Counted from the first letter of the stretch, positions 8,420-18,076 are shown. The stretch is 64,000 nucleotides of DNA from Peribacillus sp. FSL E2-0218 (GCF_037992945.1 NZ_CP150304.1:3475501-3539500), one strand, 5' to 3'. Notes: generated from the sequence alone by a model not told the origin. Numbers and translations are program-made.

Positions 8420-9691
8420 TTAAGCCTGTAGCTTTTTGAATTGTTCAACGAATGTGGCAAGATCCACCTGGACTTGTTCTCCCGTTTCCATGAACTTTAC
8501 ATTGATTTTATTATTGGCCAATTCATCATCACCGAGTGTCGCCACATATCTCGCTTCCAGGCGGTCGGCCGATTTAAATTGAGCTTTCACTTTACGGTCT
8601 TGATAGTCCTTTTCAACAGTGAAACCGGCACTGCGCAATTGATGGGCAAGCTTGACGGTATAATCTTTGGCTGATTCACCCAATGAAACAAGATAACAAT
8701 CAATTCCCTTTTTGATCGGCAGTTCGATGTTTTCTGCTTGTAAGGCTGCAATCAGGCGTTCGATGCTGAGTGCAAAGCCGATTCCCGGAGTTTCCGGCCC
8801 GCCAAGTTCTTCAGACAGCCCATTATACCGGCCGCCTCCACAAAGTGTTGTAATGGCGCCAAAGCCTTCTGCATCACTCATGATTTCAAACGCGGTATGG
8901 TTATAATAATCCAAGCCGCGAACCAGTGTCGGATCTTCGACGAAGTCGATTTCCAAATCCGTCAAGTGCTGTTTCACTTTTTCAAAATAAATACGGGATT
9001 CATCATTCAAATAGTCAATGATGGATGGCGCCGTCTTCATCAATTCGTGATCATGGTCTTTTTTACAATCCAGGATCCTTAATGGATTTTTTTCCAGACG
9101 GCTTTGACAGTCACCGCAAAACTCGCCAATGCGAGGTTGAAAATGTTGGATTAACGCATTTCGGTGGGCAATCCGGCTTTCCTTATCTCCAAGGCTGTTG
9201 ATCACAAGTTTCAGCTTTTTCAACCCAAGCTCCTTGTAGAGGCTCATCGCAAGAGATAGCACCTCTGCATCGATGCCTGGATCTTTACTGCCTAAAGCTT
9301 CGATCCCGAATTGGACGAACTGGCGGAATCGACCTGCCTGCGGACGTTCATAACGGAACATCGGCCCGATATAATAAAGCTTGACCGGTTGATTCGCCCA
9401 TCCAAACATCTTGTTTTCGATGTATGAACGGACAACCGATGCAGTGCCTTCGGGACGAAGGGTCAAATTCCTCTCGCCTCGGTCTTGAAATGAATACATC
9501 TCTTTTTGGACGATATCGGTCGTATCGCCGACACCGCGTAAAAACAATTCTGTGTGCTCGAAAATCGGTGTGCGGATTTCTTTATATTGATAGCGGTGAC
9601 AAATCTCACGCGCTGTCTTTTCGATATACTGCCAAATTTCCGTTTGTCCTGGCAATAAATCCTGTGTACCTCTAGGAATCTGAATAGACAT
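8420..9691 (-). CDS. hisS: Histidyl-tRNA synthetase
   Basis: Class IIa synthetase, 423 aa. MSIQIPRGTQDLLPGQT is the usual N-terminus. The core includes FRYERPQAGRFRQFVQFGIE (motif 2), the histidine-binding loop LVRGLDYYNHTAFEI, and GGGRYNGLSEELGG. The C-terminal anticodon-binding domain spans roughly residues 325-423. The frame is open 44 codons further upstream, but AAGGAGGAAAC before the ATG at 9691 fixes the start; the upstream part is T-box leader. First gene of hisS-aspS. Confidence 0.97.
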   Translation of the reverse strand: MSIQIPRGTQDLLPGQTEIWQYIEKTAREICHRYQYKEIRTPIFEHTELFLRGVGDTTDIVQKEMYSFQDRGERNLTLRPEGTASVVRSYIENKMFGWANQPVKLYYIGPMFRYERPQAGRFRQFVQFGIEALGSKDPGIDAEVLSLAMSLYKELGLKKLKLVINSLGDKESRIAHRNALIQHFQPRIGEFCGDCQSRLEKNPLRILDCKKDHDHELMKTAPSIIDYLNDESRIYFEKVKQHLTDLEIDFVEDPTLVRGLDYYNHTAFEIMSDAEGFGAITTLCGGGRYNGLSEELGGPETPGIGFALSIERLIAALQAENIELPIKKGIDCYLVSLGESAKDYTVKLAHQLRSAGFTVEKDYQDRKVKAQFKSADRLEARYVATLGDDELANNKINVKFMETGEQVQVDLATFVEQFKKLQA

Positions 9692-9737
9692 ATATGTTTC
9701 CTCCTTAAAAGCAAAACGCCCTCCCTGATCTGGCGCT

Positions 9738-10046
9738 ATACCGATTTTTTCCAAACAAAAAACTCCCGCCCCTTGTAACTGTTCCGTTACAAGGGACGAG
9801 AGTTGGATATCCCGTGGTGCCACCCTAGTTGAAGCACTAAAAAAATCAGTGCCTCCGCTTAAAAACAGTTAACGCCTGTTATACGTCCAGCTCCTATTAA
9901 GAAAATCCGTTCGGAGTGAAGCCTACGGAGGGTTCTTTCGTTAAGTCATCATGCGGAATGCTTTCAGCCAAGGCATTTCCTCTCTTTTCATGTGTTTCTT
10001 AATTACTCTTCTCCATCATTGGTTGTTGCAGTTATAAGTCTGATAT
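9738..10046 (-). promoter_or_regulatory. T-box riboswitch leader of hisS-aspS
   Basis: On the minus strand the T-box core AGGGTGGCACCACGGG lies at about 9811-9826, followed by a strong terminator (9759-9804) whose 5' arm competes with the antiterminator. The upstream stem I has the AGTA-type S-turn strand and the matching CTTAACGAAAG strand. By analogy with glyQS, the specifier should follow CGAAA, which here gives GAAC, readable as GAA or AAC. Neither a His codon (CAC/CAT) nor an Asp codon (GAC/GAT) stands at that position. Uncharged cognate tRNA would stabilise the antiterminator and switch on both synthetase genes. Confidence 0.9.
9755..9804 (-). terminator. T-box regulatory terminator
   Basis: Long minus-strand stem CTCTCGTCCCTTGTAAC / GTTACAAGGGGCGGGAG followed by TTTTTTG. 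It is the conditional terminator of the hisS leader. Confidence 0.88.
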
Positions 10047-10052
10047 TTTATA

Positions 10053-10081
10053 ATCATACGGACGTTAACTACAAATGTCAA
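10053..10081 (-). promoter_or_regulatory. Sigma-A promoter of the hisS-aspS transcript
   Basis: TTGACA (10076-10081), a 17-nt spacer and TATGAT (10053-10058), putting the transcript start near 10046 at the head of the T-box. Confidence 0.8.
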
Positions 10082-10107
10082 GGCAGGCTTTAGGATTTCA
10101 TCGCATT

Positions 10108-10281
10108 TTATTGATTCAAACGTTTTTTCAGGTTTTTGACCGTCCGGACATTGACTCCAAACTCGGATGCCAATTCAACCAGGTTCGCACTTTGTTCCTT
10201 CTGGATAAAATCGTGGAAATCGACACCTAACACTTGATTGCCTCCGCTCAAACTCGTTTGATCTTTTTCGCTGAATTTCAT
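10108..10281 (-). CDS. yrzK: Small YrzK-like protein
   Basis: 57 aa, starting MKFSEKDQTSLSGGNQVLG. The C-terminal part, LVELASEFGVNVRTVKNLKKRLNQ in short pieces, looks like a single helix-turn-helix of the sigma-70 region 4 or transposase kind. AGGAGGGAAC before the internal ATG sets the start; an in-frame GTG 20 codons upstream lacks a good site. In B. subtilis a small gene, yrzK, sits in the same place between hisS and the amidase gene yrvJ. The name rests on position and size; function is unknown. Confidence 0.65.
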   Translation of the reverse strand: MKFSEKDQTSLSGGNQVLGVDFHDFIQKEQSANLVELASEFGVNVRTVKNLKKRLNQ

Positions 10282-10409
10282 TTGGTTCCCTCCTATATCT
10301 CTATAGGGTTTATTCTTTCCTAAAAAAAATGTTTTTTGCACTGGGAAAGAGGGAAATTTTTATTGGACGAGAATACATACATAAGGACATGAAAAGGGAG
10401 AGACAACTT

Positions 10410-12173
10410 ATGAAGAAGAAACCGGGTTTATTCAGCCTGATCCTTTTGTTGATCATGGCAGCGATAGTACCCGTCAATCACGCATTCGGAAAAGAAGAAG
10501 GGGAAATAACCGTGACGAGTAAAGTGGTCAATGTCCGGGAAGGAGCTGGTCTCAGTTTCCCCATCGTCAAAAAACTGGCAAAAGGGGAATCATACCCCAT
10601 CATTAAAGAGGAAGGTGACTGGTTTGAAATCCGGATCGACTCGAATGAAACGGGTTGGGTTGCCAATTGGTTAGTGGAAAGGAAATCGGGAACCGCCTTT
10701 GCAAAAAAAGGTTCCGGACAAGGAACGATAACGGGCAGCTCCGTCCGTGTCCGTACAGGACCTGGCACAACGTTTCAAACGGTCGGTTCCTTAACGAGGG
10801 GAACCGCAGTCGACATTATCGAAAAGAACCAAAATTGGATAAAGATCAAAACCGCGGATTTTGATGGCTGGGTTTCTTCTGACTACCTTAAGATCGAAGC
10901 TGCATCCGGAAGTACCGTGAAGAACGATGATAGCAATAAACAGGAATCAGCCAAGGAATCCGTTAAAACCGGAGTCACCCTGGTCGACCGGCTTAATGTC
11001 CGTTCCGAGCCTTCGAAAAGCGGCTCAACACTTGGAAAGCTGAATAAAAACACCTCCGTGACCGTTCACCGGATCAAAAATGATTGGGCGGAAATCGATT
11101 TTCAAGGCGGTCAGGGCTGGGTGGCGTTATCTTACCTACAGATGAGCGAGGATAAAGCGAAAACGGCAATGGCTCCGGCTGCAGACACAGCCAGGGTGAC
11201 CGCTTCCCGTTTGCATGTAAGGAAGGATGCCTCCCTCAGCGCTAAGATCATCGGCTCGGTGAACAAGGATGAAACCTATTCCATATTGAAAACCAAAGGA
11301 AAAATGACACAGATCCAGCTTTCCAATGGCCAAAAGGGCTGGGTCGTGAGCTGGTACTTAGAAAAAGAGCATGTGGAAGAACCAAAGAAAAAGAAGCTCC
11401 ATATAGAGGGAAACAAGATTACCATCATCCATGATGGAACCATATTGAGGTCTTCTCCCAATGGGAACGCAGGGATAGTCAGACAGGCCAATGCAGGGGA
11501 AACATTCCCTGTCATCGGCATGGAGGGCGACTGGTACTCCATTAAAGTAAAGGGTGGGAAAACAGCGTATGTTGCCGGCTGGATCGTGACGCTTGAGGGT
11601 AATTCCGAACAGATTCAACGACCGGGCGTCGAAACATATATAAAGGGTAAAACGATCGTGATCGATCCAGGTCATGGCGGAAGGGATAGCGGTACGATCG
11701 GGGTCGGAGGCACGCTTGAGAAAAACCTGACGATACGGACGGCCGAGCTGCTGCGGGACAAACTTCAGGCGGCTGGCGCTAAAGTGATCCTGACGAGAAG
11801 CGGGAATACCTATGTGCCACTGTCTTCCCGGGTGGGCACTTCACATATCCATGACGCGGATGCCTTCATCAGCCTCCATTACGATAGCACCATGGACCAA
11901 ATCACAAGCGGCATCACCACATATTATTATCATGACTATCAGCAGGGCTTGGCCTCTGCACTGGCCCATTCATTCGGTTCAACCATGCAGGTGAACAATC
12001 GCGGATCAAGATACGGAAATTATCATGTCATCCGTGAGAACAAACGAGTGGCAACGCTGATTGAATTAGGCTACCTAAGCAATCCAGTCGAAGAATTGAC
12101 AATAACTTCGAATGAATACCAAGAAGGAATCACCTCCGCCATCTATAATGGATTGGCGCGGTATTTCAAATGA
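10410..12173 (+). CDS. N-acetylmuramoyl-L-alanine amidase with five SH3b domains (YrvJ-like)
   Basis: 587 aa secreted cell-wall hydrolase. A signal peptide (MKKKPGLFSLILLLIMAAIV) is followed by five bacterial SH3 repeats, each with a VRxxP/G-type strand and a GWV ending, and then an Amidase_3 catalytic domain over about the last 180 residues. Zinc ligands and catalytic residues are visible in DPGHGG, TLEKNL, ISLHYD and LIELGYLSN. It should cleave the bond between MurNAc and L-Ala. The start is the ATG after AAAAGGGAGAG; the frame stays open 27 codons upstream. It is on the strand opposite its neighbours, converging on dtd. Confidence 0.92.
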   Translation: MKKKPGLFSLILLLIMAAIVPVNHAFGKEEGEITVTSKVVNVREGAGLSFPIVKKLAKGESYPIIKEEGDWFEIRIDSNETGWVANWLVERKSGTAFAKKGSGQGTITGSSVRVRTGPGTTFQTVGSLTRGTAVDIIEKNQNWIKIKTADFDGWVSSDYLKIEAASGSTVKNDDSNKQESAKESVKTGVTLVDRLNVRSEPSKSGSTLGKLNKNTSVTVHRIKNDWAEIDFQGGQGWVALSYLQMSEDKAKTAMAPAADTARVTASRLHVRKDASLSAKIIGSVNKDETYSILKTKGKMTQIQLSNGQKGWVVSWYLEKEHVEEPKKKKLHIEGNKITIIHDGTILRSSPNGNAGIVRQANAGETFPVIGMEGDWYSIKVKGGKTAYVAGWIVTLEGNSEQIQRPGVETYIKGKTIVIDPGHGGRDSGTIGVGGTLEKNLTIRTAELLRDKLQAAGAKVILTRSGNTYVPLSSRVGTSHIHDADAFISLHYDSTMDQITSGITTYYYHDYQQGLASALAHSFGSTMQVNNRGSRYGNYHVIRENKRVATLIELGYLSNPVEELTITSNEYQEGITSAIYNGLARYFK

Positions 12174-12200
12174 GCTCCATGACAGTTTTCTGCCCCAAAC

Positions 12201-12230
12201 AAAAATAACCTGCCGCGGCAGGTTATTTTT
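12201..12230. terminator. Bidirectional terminator between the amidase gene and dtd
   Basis: A perfect 30-bp palindrome, arms AAAAATAACCTGCCG and its complement, serves both convergent genes. The dtd stop codon (12223-12225) lies inside the arm. Confidence 0.9.
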
Positions 12231-12666
12231 TACTTTCCAATATTAATGTTACGGGTCCATCATTCGTAAGCTGGACATCCATCATGGCACCAAATTGACC
12301 GGTTTCCGTATGGACGCCTTTTTTACGGAGCATCCCGTTAAATGCTTCATATAATTCATTCGCCGCTTCTGGACGGGCGGCATCCATGAAGTTCGGGCGG
12401 CGGCCTTTACGGCAATCGCCATACAAGGTGAATTGAGAAACGGATAAAATCGAACCTCCCACATCCAATAAGGAATGGTTCATCTTTTCATTTTCGTCTT
12501 CGAATATGCGAAGATGGACAATCTTATCGGCCAAATAGGCGGCATCCTCGATGGTATCATCATGGGTGATGCCAACCAACAGGACGAGCCCGCTGTCAAT
12601 TTGACCGATTATTTGGTCTGCCACAACGACTTTCGCCGCTTTGGCACGTTGTAAAACTACACGCAT
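12223..12666 (-). CDS. dtd: D-aminoacyl-tRNA deacylase
   Basis: 147 aa DTD family enzyme that hydrolyses D-aminoacyl-tRNA (and Gly-tRNA-Ala), protecting translation. The paired active-site motifs SVSQFTLYGD and TNDGPVTLILE (cross-subunit Gly-Pro) are present and the length is normal. It begins 14 nt after the relA stop, so the two are cotranscribed as in B. subtilis (relA-yrvI). Confidence 0.95.
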   Translation of the reverse strand: MRVVLQRAKAAKVVVADQIIGQIDSGLVLLVGITHDDTIEDAAYLADKIVHLRIFEDENEKMNHSLLDVGGSILSVSQFTLYGDCRKGRRPNFMDAARPEAANELYEAFNGMLRKKGVHTETGQFGAMMDVQLTNDGPVTLILESKK

Positions 12667-12680
12667 GGCATGAAAACTCC

Positions 12681-14879
12681 TTAGTTCATGATCCTTCTAA
12701 CGGAATAGACATCCGAGATTTGTTTTATACGGTCGACGACCTTCTGCAGGTGGGCAATGTTATGGATGTAAATCGACATATGAATGGTCGCCACTTTATT
12801 TCTGTCCGATTTACCGGAAACCGCTGAAATGTTCGTCTTCGTTTCATTGACCGCCTGCAGCACTTCGTTCAATAATCCGCGGCGGTCATATCCGCTGATT
12901 TCAATTTCGACGATATATTCCTTCCGCTCGTTGATCGTGCTTTCCCATTCAACTGGGACGAGGCGATGATCGGAATCCCCGCTTTCCAGGTTCGGACAGT
13001 CCTGCCTATGGACCGAGACACCCCGGCCTTTGGTGATATAACCGACGATCTCATCACCAGGAACTGGATTGCAGCAGCGGGATAAGCGGATAAGCAGGTT
13101 ATCGATCCCCGGTACCTGTACACCCGAGTCGCGTTTTTTAGAGGAATTGGAGAATGTTTTCAGATCGGCCACTGCCTCTGAAATATCCGCCTCCTGCTCG
13201 ACCATTTTCTGCTTCCGCCACTTTTCGGTGAGGCGGTTGACTACTTGAAGGGCAGTGATTCCGTTATACCCTACTGCTGCATACATATCTTCCTCATTCA
13301 GGAAGTTGAATTTATCAGCAACACGCTTAATGTTTTCGGGAGTCAGGATTTCCTTAAGTTCGAACTCCATATCCTTGATCTCTTTTTCAACAAGCTCTTT
13401 GCCTTTTTCGATATTTTCTTCGCGGCGCTGTTTTTTGAAAAACTGGCGGATCTTGTTTTTCGCTTGAGATGTTTGGGTAAGTTTTAGCCAGTCCTGACTT
13501 GGACCATATGAATGCTTGGACGTTAAGATTTCAATGATGTCGCCCGTCTTGAGTTTATAATCCAACGGCACCATTTTCCCGTTCACCTTGGCACCAATCG
13601 TTTTGTTTCCGATTTCGGAGTGGATCCGGTATGCAAAGTCGATCGGGTTCGATCCGGCTGGCAGTTCGATAACATCGCCCTTTGGCGTGAAAATGAATAC
13701 CATATCGGAAAAAAGGTCAATCTTAAGGGATTCCATGAATTCCTCGGCATTGGTCGCGTCATCTTGGAACTCGAGTATTTCCCTGAACCATGTTAATTTC
13801 TCTTCTAGTGAAGGCTGTTCACCCACATCTTTGCCTTCTTTATAGGCCCAATGCGCTGCAACCCCGAATTCGGCAATGCGATGCATATCCGATGTGCGGA
13901 TCTGGACTTCCAACGGATCGCCTTTCGGTCCGATCACGGTCGTGTGAAGCGATTGGTACATATTCGGCTTAGGCATGGCGATATAGTCCTTGAACCGGCC
14001 AGGCATCGGCTTCCAGCACGTATGGATGATTCCTAGGACGGCATAGCAATCCTTTATGCTGTGGACGACGATCCGAACAGCCAGCAAATCGTAAATTTCG
14101 CTGAACTGCTTGTTTTGCAAGGCCATTTTGCGATAGATGCTGTATATATGTTTCGGCCTGCCGGAAAGGTCAGCCTTGATATGGACTTCCTCCACGTTTT
14201 TACGCACTTCATCAATGACTTCTTCCAGGTACATTTCACGTTCTGCCCGCTTTTTCTTCATCAGGTTGACGATTCGGTAATATTGCTGAGGGTTCAAATA
14301 TCTTAAGGCCGTATCTTCCAGTTCCCATTTAATCGTACTGATACCAAGACGATGCGCGAGTGGCGCAAAGATTTCCAACGTCTCGTTCGAGATCCGTCTT
14401 TGCTTTTCCTGCGGCAGATGCTTCAATGTCCGCATATTATGCAGCCTGTCCGCAAGCTTGATCAAAATGACGCGAATATCCTGGGCCATCGCCACGAACA
14501 TTTTCCGATGGTTCTCCGCCTGCTGCTCTTGCTGTGATTTATACTTGATTTTCCCTAACTTGGTCACGCCATCCACGAGCATGGCAACTTCAGGACTGAA
14601 ATTTTCCTCGATATCCTTCAGGGTGACCTCCGTGTCTTCAACAACATCATGTAAAAAACCTGCCGCAATGGTTGCCGGATCCATCTCAAGATCAGCGAGA
14701 ATGCCCGCGACTTGAATTGGATGAATGATATACGGCTCTCCCGATTTACGGAATTGTTCTCGGTGAGCAAACTCTGCATACTTAAACGCTCTATGAATAA
14801 ATTCAGCTTCTTCCGGCTGAAGATATAAGCTGGCCCGTTCCACAACCTGCTCGGCAGTCAATATTTGATCATTTGCCAT
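12681..14879 (-). CDS. relA: Bifunctional (p)ppGpp synthetase/hydrolase Rel
   Basis: 732 aa long RSH protein controlling the stringent response. Order: HD hydrolase domain (His77-Asp78 in GFLHDVVEDTEVT, hence hydrolase-competent), synthetase domain (YQSLHTTVIGPKGDPLEVQI near residues 290-310), TGS domain (VFIFTPKGDVIELPAGSNPIDF), a zinc-finger-like region with LIRLSRCCNPVPGDEI, and a C-terminal ACT domain. Both catalytic halves look intact. AAGGTGATTAA precedes the ATG. Upstream, CCGGAT/ATCCGG (14910-14924) could fold in the leader. Followed by dtd. Confidence 0.97.
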   Translation of the reverse strand: MANDQILTAEQVVERASLYLQPEEAEFIHRAFKYAEFAHREQFRKSGEPYIIHPIQVAGILADLEMDPATIAAGFLHDVVEDTEVTLKDIEENFSPEVAMLVDGVTKLGKIKYKSQQEQQAENHRKMFVAMAQDIRVILIKLADRLHNMRTLKHLPQEKQRRISNETLEIFAPLAHRLGISTIKWELEDTALRYLNPQQYYRIVNLMKKKRAEREMYLEEVIDEVRKNVEEVHIKADLSGRPKHIYSIYRKMALQNKQFSEIYDLLAVRIVVHSIKDCYAVLGIIHTCWKPMPGRFKDYIAMPKPNMYQSLHTTVIGPKGDPLEVQIRTSDMHRIAEFGVAAHWAYKEGKDVGEQPSLEEKLTWFREILEFQDDATNAEEFMESLKIDLFSDMVFIFTPKGDVIELPAGSNPIDFAYRIHSEIGNKTIGAKVNGKMVPLDYKLKTGDIIEILTSKHSYGPSQDWLKLTQTSQAKNKIRQFFKKQRREENIEKGKELVEKEIKDMEFELKEILTPENIKRVADKFNFLNEEDMYAAVGYNGITALQVVNRLTEKWRKQKMVEQEADISEAVADLKTFSNSSKKRDSGVQVPGIDNLLIRLSRCCNPVPGDEIVGYITKGRGVSVHRQDCPNLESGDSDHRLVPVEWESTINERKEYIVEIEISGYDRRGLLNEVLQAVNETKTNISAVSGKSDRNKVATIHMSIYIHNIAHLQKVVDRIKQISDVYSVRRIMN

Positions 14880-14909
14880 TTAATCACCTTAACCCCACTT
14901 TAACTGCCA

Positions 14910-14924
14910 CCGGATATGATCCGG
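14910..14924. other. Small perfect hairpin in the relA leader
   Basis: CCGGAT, 3-nt loop, ATCCGG, about 30 nt before the relA start and with no U-tract. The rest of 14880-15163 is AT-rich, with a second weak hairpin (ATCCG/CGGAT then T-rich) near 14990-15006. No gene is supported there. Confidence 0.4.
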
Positions 14925-15163
14925 ATTGAGTATGATTGGTAGCACTTCCCTTTATTCTGCAAAACGTGACAATTTTTGCGAAAAAAATAAATCCGCTAAA
15001 AACGGATACAAGTGCAAATAACTTATTAGCAGAAAACTCTTTAATATTACTATTATCGAAAAAAAAGACAAGGATGTAAAGAGATAAACGAGTATTTTAT
15101 TTAGAATCCTGCATTTTTTCACTGGAAATTCGACAAAATCCAGTGAAATCATGCGTAAAACAG

Positions 15164-15191
15164 AAAAGAGCACCCTGGTCAGAGTGCCCTT
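15164..15191 (-). terminator. Intrinsic terminator after apt
   Basis: Minus-strand stem GGCACTCT / AGGGTGCT with a GACC loop and TTTTC tail, a few bases past the apt stop codon. Confidence 0.75.
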
Positions 15192-15197
15192 CTTTTA

Positions 15198-15710
15198 TTA
15201 AAAGCTCATCAATGTCAAAACATCATAGCCATCTAATTTATCTTTACCGTCCAAATCAGTCAATTCGATAAGGAATGCAATCCCGGCTACAATTCCGCCA
15301 AGCTCCTCGACCAATTTGATCGTCGCCTCGATTGTACCGCCCGTGGCAAGTAAATCGTCGGTGATCAAAACACGTTGTCCCGGTTTGATCGCATCTTTAT
15401 GGATCGTCAATACATCCGTTCCATACTCGAGGCCGTATTCCACTTTGATCGTTTCACGTGGAAGCTTTCCTTCTTTCCTCACTGGTGCAAATCCCACTTC
15501 CAATGAGTAAGCGACTGGACACCCGATGATGAATCCGCGTGCTTCCGGTCCCACCACTAAATCAATTTGCTTATCGCGTGCATATTCGACAATTTGATCT
15601 GTTGCGTATTTATAAGCGGCGCCGTTATCCATTAATGTCGTAATATCTTTGAAGATAACACCCGGTTTTGGCCAGTCTTGTACAATTGTTACATATTGCT
15701 TTAAATCCAT
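15198..15710 (-). CDS. apt: Adenine phosphoribosyltransferase
   Basis: 170 aa, making AMP from adenine and PRPP. The PRPP-binding motif VLITDDLLATGGT is near residues 115-127, and the N-terminal YVTIVQDWPKPGVIFKDITTL is typical. It starts inside the end of recJ (10-nt overlap, ATGGATTTAA), so translation is coupled. The recJ-apt-relA order matches B. subtilis. Confidence 0.97.
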   Translation of the reverse strand: MDLKQYVTIVQDWPKPGVIFKDITTLMDNGAAYKYATDQIVEYARDKQIDLVVGPEARGFIIGCPVAYSLEVGFAPVRKEGKLPRETIKVEYGLEYGTDVLTIHKDAIKPGQRVLITDDLLATGGTIEATIKLVEELGGIVAGIAFLIELTDLDGKDKLDGYDVLTLMSF

Positions 15711-18076
15711 TGCTTTGTTTCCTCCTCAAGGTCTGTTGCCTCATGAACTAAATAAAGATTGAACCAATCGAATAATTGCTGATAGGAAGAATAAACAAGC
15801 TCTTGTTCAAGCTCAAATTGCTCTTTCTTTCTTATGAACGATTCAGATTCACTGAGATCGCGTTTTTTCGCATTGGTTGTGAGCATAATTAACCCATTCT
15901 CTATTGTAACAAAATCCAGCTCAAAAAACACCTTTGAAATGAAATCGACCGTATCTCTGGACCATCCGCGATATTTCGCCAGGTCATCACCATACCGTTT
16001 CACATCGAGCGGCCCCTTTTTAGCCAGGAAGGCATAAAACCATTTAAAATGATCCCTTGTCGGCATCGTACTTAAGAAATGGTCCTGATCATGGGAGAAG
16101 TGGGCATAAATACGCGATGGCTTCTTATTGGCTATCACCCGTTTCAGTACATCCCTTAACGGCGGCATGTCCATGAATACCACATGCGCCTCGAAGCAAT
16201 CGAGTTCATCGGCATCCTCCCCGTTCTTGATATGAACGAGATCGGGATGATTTTGTAAAAAGGGATACCTCGCATAAATATCCTCCGAGAACATGACGAT
16301 TTTCCGGTTTTGAGCGGGAATGTCCGCCAGCCATTTTTCCGCCTGCCCCTTCCCGCGATAATCAAATAACTGCCAATGGTCCACCGAGATATCCTGGACG
16401 AAGATCTGCGGCTTCTTCATATTATTCCATTCATTGATGGATAGCTCCCCAATTACCGAAACCTCGGCGTGCGGCGCTATTTCATCGACAAAATGGCCGA
16501 GCCCGAACCCTACGCCATCCAGTTTGTGATTGTCCCCATCTTCAAGCTGAACTTTCAAATGATTTTGGTTCGCGCCAATTTTGCGGACGCTTGAAAGCTG
16601 TACGGAATCTATCAAAATCCTCGGCTTCGGATTCGTCACCCCAAATGGCGCAAGCAAGCTCATCTCCTGGATCGTTTGAATTGAAACGTCTGCCAAGGCC
16701 GTCGCTCCATCCAGGTCAGTAATGGGCGTGAAGTCCTCCTCCGTTAGCTGTTCCTTCGCGATCACGTTCATGCGGTCCCTAAGCTCCTGAACATCGTCCA
16801 TTTTCAACGTCATTCCGGCTGCCATCGGATGTCCGCCAAAATGGGGCAGCAATTCCCGGCAGGATGAAAGGCTTTCGAAAAGATCGAATCCGGCGATGCT
16901 CCGTGCTGAACCTTTGGCCAATCCCTTTTCCCGGTCATAGCTCAAAACTATCGTGGGACGGTAAAAGCGTTCAACAAGTTTGGAGGCGACGATCCCCACC
17001 ACTCCTGCATTCCAGCCTTCTCTTCCGATGATGAGCACACCATTGGACTCCAGCGGGAAGTTTTCCTCGACTTCCTTGATCGCTTCTTCCGCCATCGTAG
17101 CGACCATGGCTTGCCGTTCTTTATTGATATCATTGATTTCATTGGCAAGCTCCATCGCTTCCGCAAGGTTTGCCGCCATCAATAGATCGACAGCCGGGTC
17201 GGCATCGCCAAGCCGTCCGACTGCATTGATCCTAGGAGCCATGGCAAAGCCGATCGATTCCTCATTCAAGGCTTCCTGTTGGACATTCGCCACTTTCATT
17301 AAGGCAACAAGCCCCGGTCGGCCAGTCAAACGCAGCTGCTCAATTCCTTTTGCTGCGATGAGGCGGTTCTCCCCTTTTAAAGGCACTAAATCGGCAATGG
17401 TACCGATTGCCGCTATTTCAAGCAAATCCTCAGGCAGTTCTCCAAGCAAAGCGTGCGCCAGCTTAAAGGCGACGCCCACTCCGGCAAGGTCTTTAAAAGG
17501 ATAGGAACCCTCTTCCAGTTTAGGATGGATGATGGCCAATGCCTTGGGCAGTACAGGTCCCGGTTCATGATGATCGGTCAGGATATAGTCCATGCCAAGC
17601 TCGCCGGCAAGGTCCGCTTCGGCGACTGCCGAAATTCCGGTATCGACGGTGATCAATACCTTCACTCCTTGCTCAGCCGCCAGGCGGAACGCCATTGGAT
17701 TCGGGCCATAGCCCTCCGTAAACCGGTTCGGAATATAAAAGTCCACATCGGCTCCCATCCGCATCAGCGTCGTCAACATCACGGTGGTCGATGTCACTCC
17801 ATCCGCATCATAATCACCGAATATCCTTATTTTTTCTCCGTTTTGAATCGCTTCTCTTATTCTATATACGGCTTTATCCATATCTTTCAATAAAAATGGG
17901 TCATGGAAAGTTTGATTTTTTACAAATAAAAAGGATCGGGCACTATCGATCGTATCCAGGCCTCGATTCACAAGCAGGGCTGCAACCAAAGGTGTGATAT
18001 GAAGCTCTTCCGCTAGTATAGCAACTTTGTTTTCATCGGCAGTTCGCAAGTTCCACCGCGTTTTTGGCTTTAACAT
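15701..18076 (-). CDS. recJ: Single-stranded-DNA-specific exonuclease RecJ
   Basis: 791 aa 5'-3' exonuclease of the DHH family acting in recombination and repair. The phosphoesterase motifs DYDADGVTS, VLITVDTGISAV and ILTDHHEPG are visible, followed by DHHA1 (FGGHPMAAGM) and an OB-fold region. A C-terminal domain of about 200 residues is present, as in other Bacillus RecJ. The ATG at 18076 follows GAGGGGTGAATTC; the frame runs 63 codons further upstream without a better start. Overlaps apt. Confidence 0.95.
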   Translation of the reverse strand: MLKPKTRWNLRTADENKVAILAEELHITPLVAALLVNRGLDTIDSARSFLFVKNQTFHDPFLLKDMDKAVYRIREAIQNGEKIRIFGDYDADGVTSTTVMLTTLMRMGADVDFYIPNRFTEGYGPNPMAFRLAAEQGVKVLITVDTGISAVAEADLAGELGMDYILTDHHEPGPVLPKALAIIHPKLEEGSYPFKDLAGVGVAFKLAHALLGELPEDLLEIAAIGTIADLVPLKGENRLIAAKGIEQLRLTGRPGLVALMKVANVQQEALNEESIGFAMAPRINAVGRLGDADPAVDLLMAANLAEAMELANEINDINKERQAMVATMAEEAIKEVEENFPLESNGVLIIGREGWNAGVVGIVASKLVERFYRPTIVLSYDREKGLAKGSARSIAGFDLFESLSSCRELLPHFGGHPMAAGMTLKMDDVQELRDRMNVIAKEQLTEEDFTPITDLDGATALADVSIQTIQEMSLLAPFGVTNPKPRILIDSVQLSSVRKIGANQNHLKVQLEDGDNHKLDGVGFGLGHFVDEIAPHAEVSVIGELSINEWNNMKKPQIFVQDISVDHWQLFDYRGKGQAEKWLADIPAQNRKIVMFSEDIYARYPFLQNHPDLVHIKNGEDADELDCFEAHVVFMDMPPLRDVLKRVIANKKPSRIYAHFSHDQDHFLSTMPTRDHFKWFYAFLAKKGPLDVKRYGDDLAKYRGWSRDTVDFISKVFFELDFVTIENGLIMLTTNAKKRDLSESESFIRKKEQFELEQELVYSSYQQLFDWFNLYLVHEATDLEEETKQWI

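Noticed and set aside
9692..9823. Extended N-terminus of hisS
   Set aside because: This stretch is the T-box core and terminator; AAGGAGG fixes the start at 9691.
14952..15173. 73-codon minus-strand frame between apt and relA
   Set aside because: Overlaps the apt terminator, is Phe/Leu/Ser-rich from AT-rich DNA and lacks a ribosome site.
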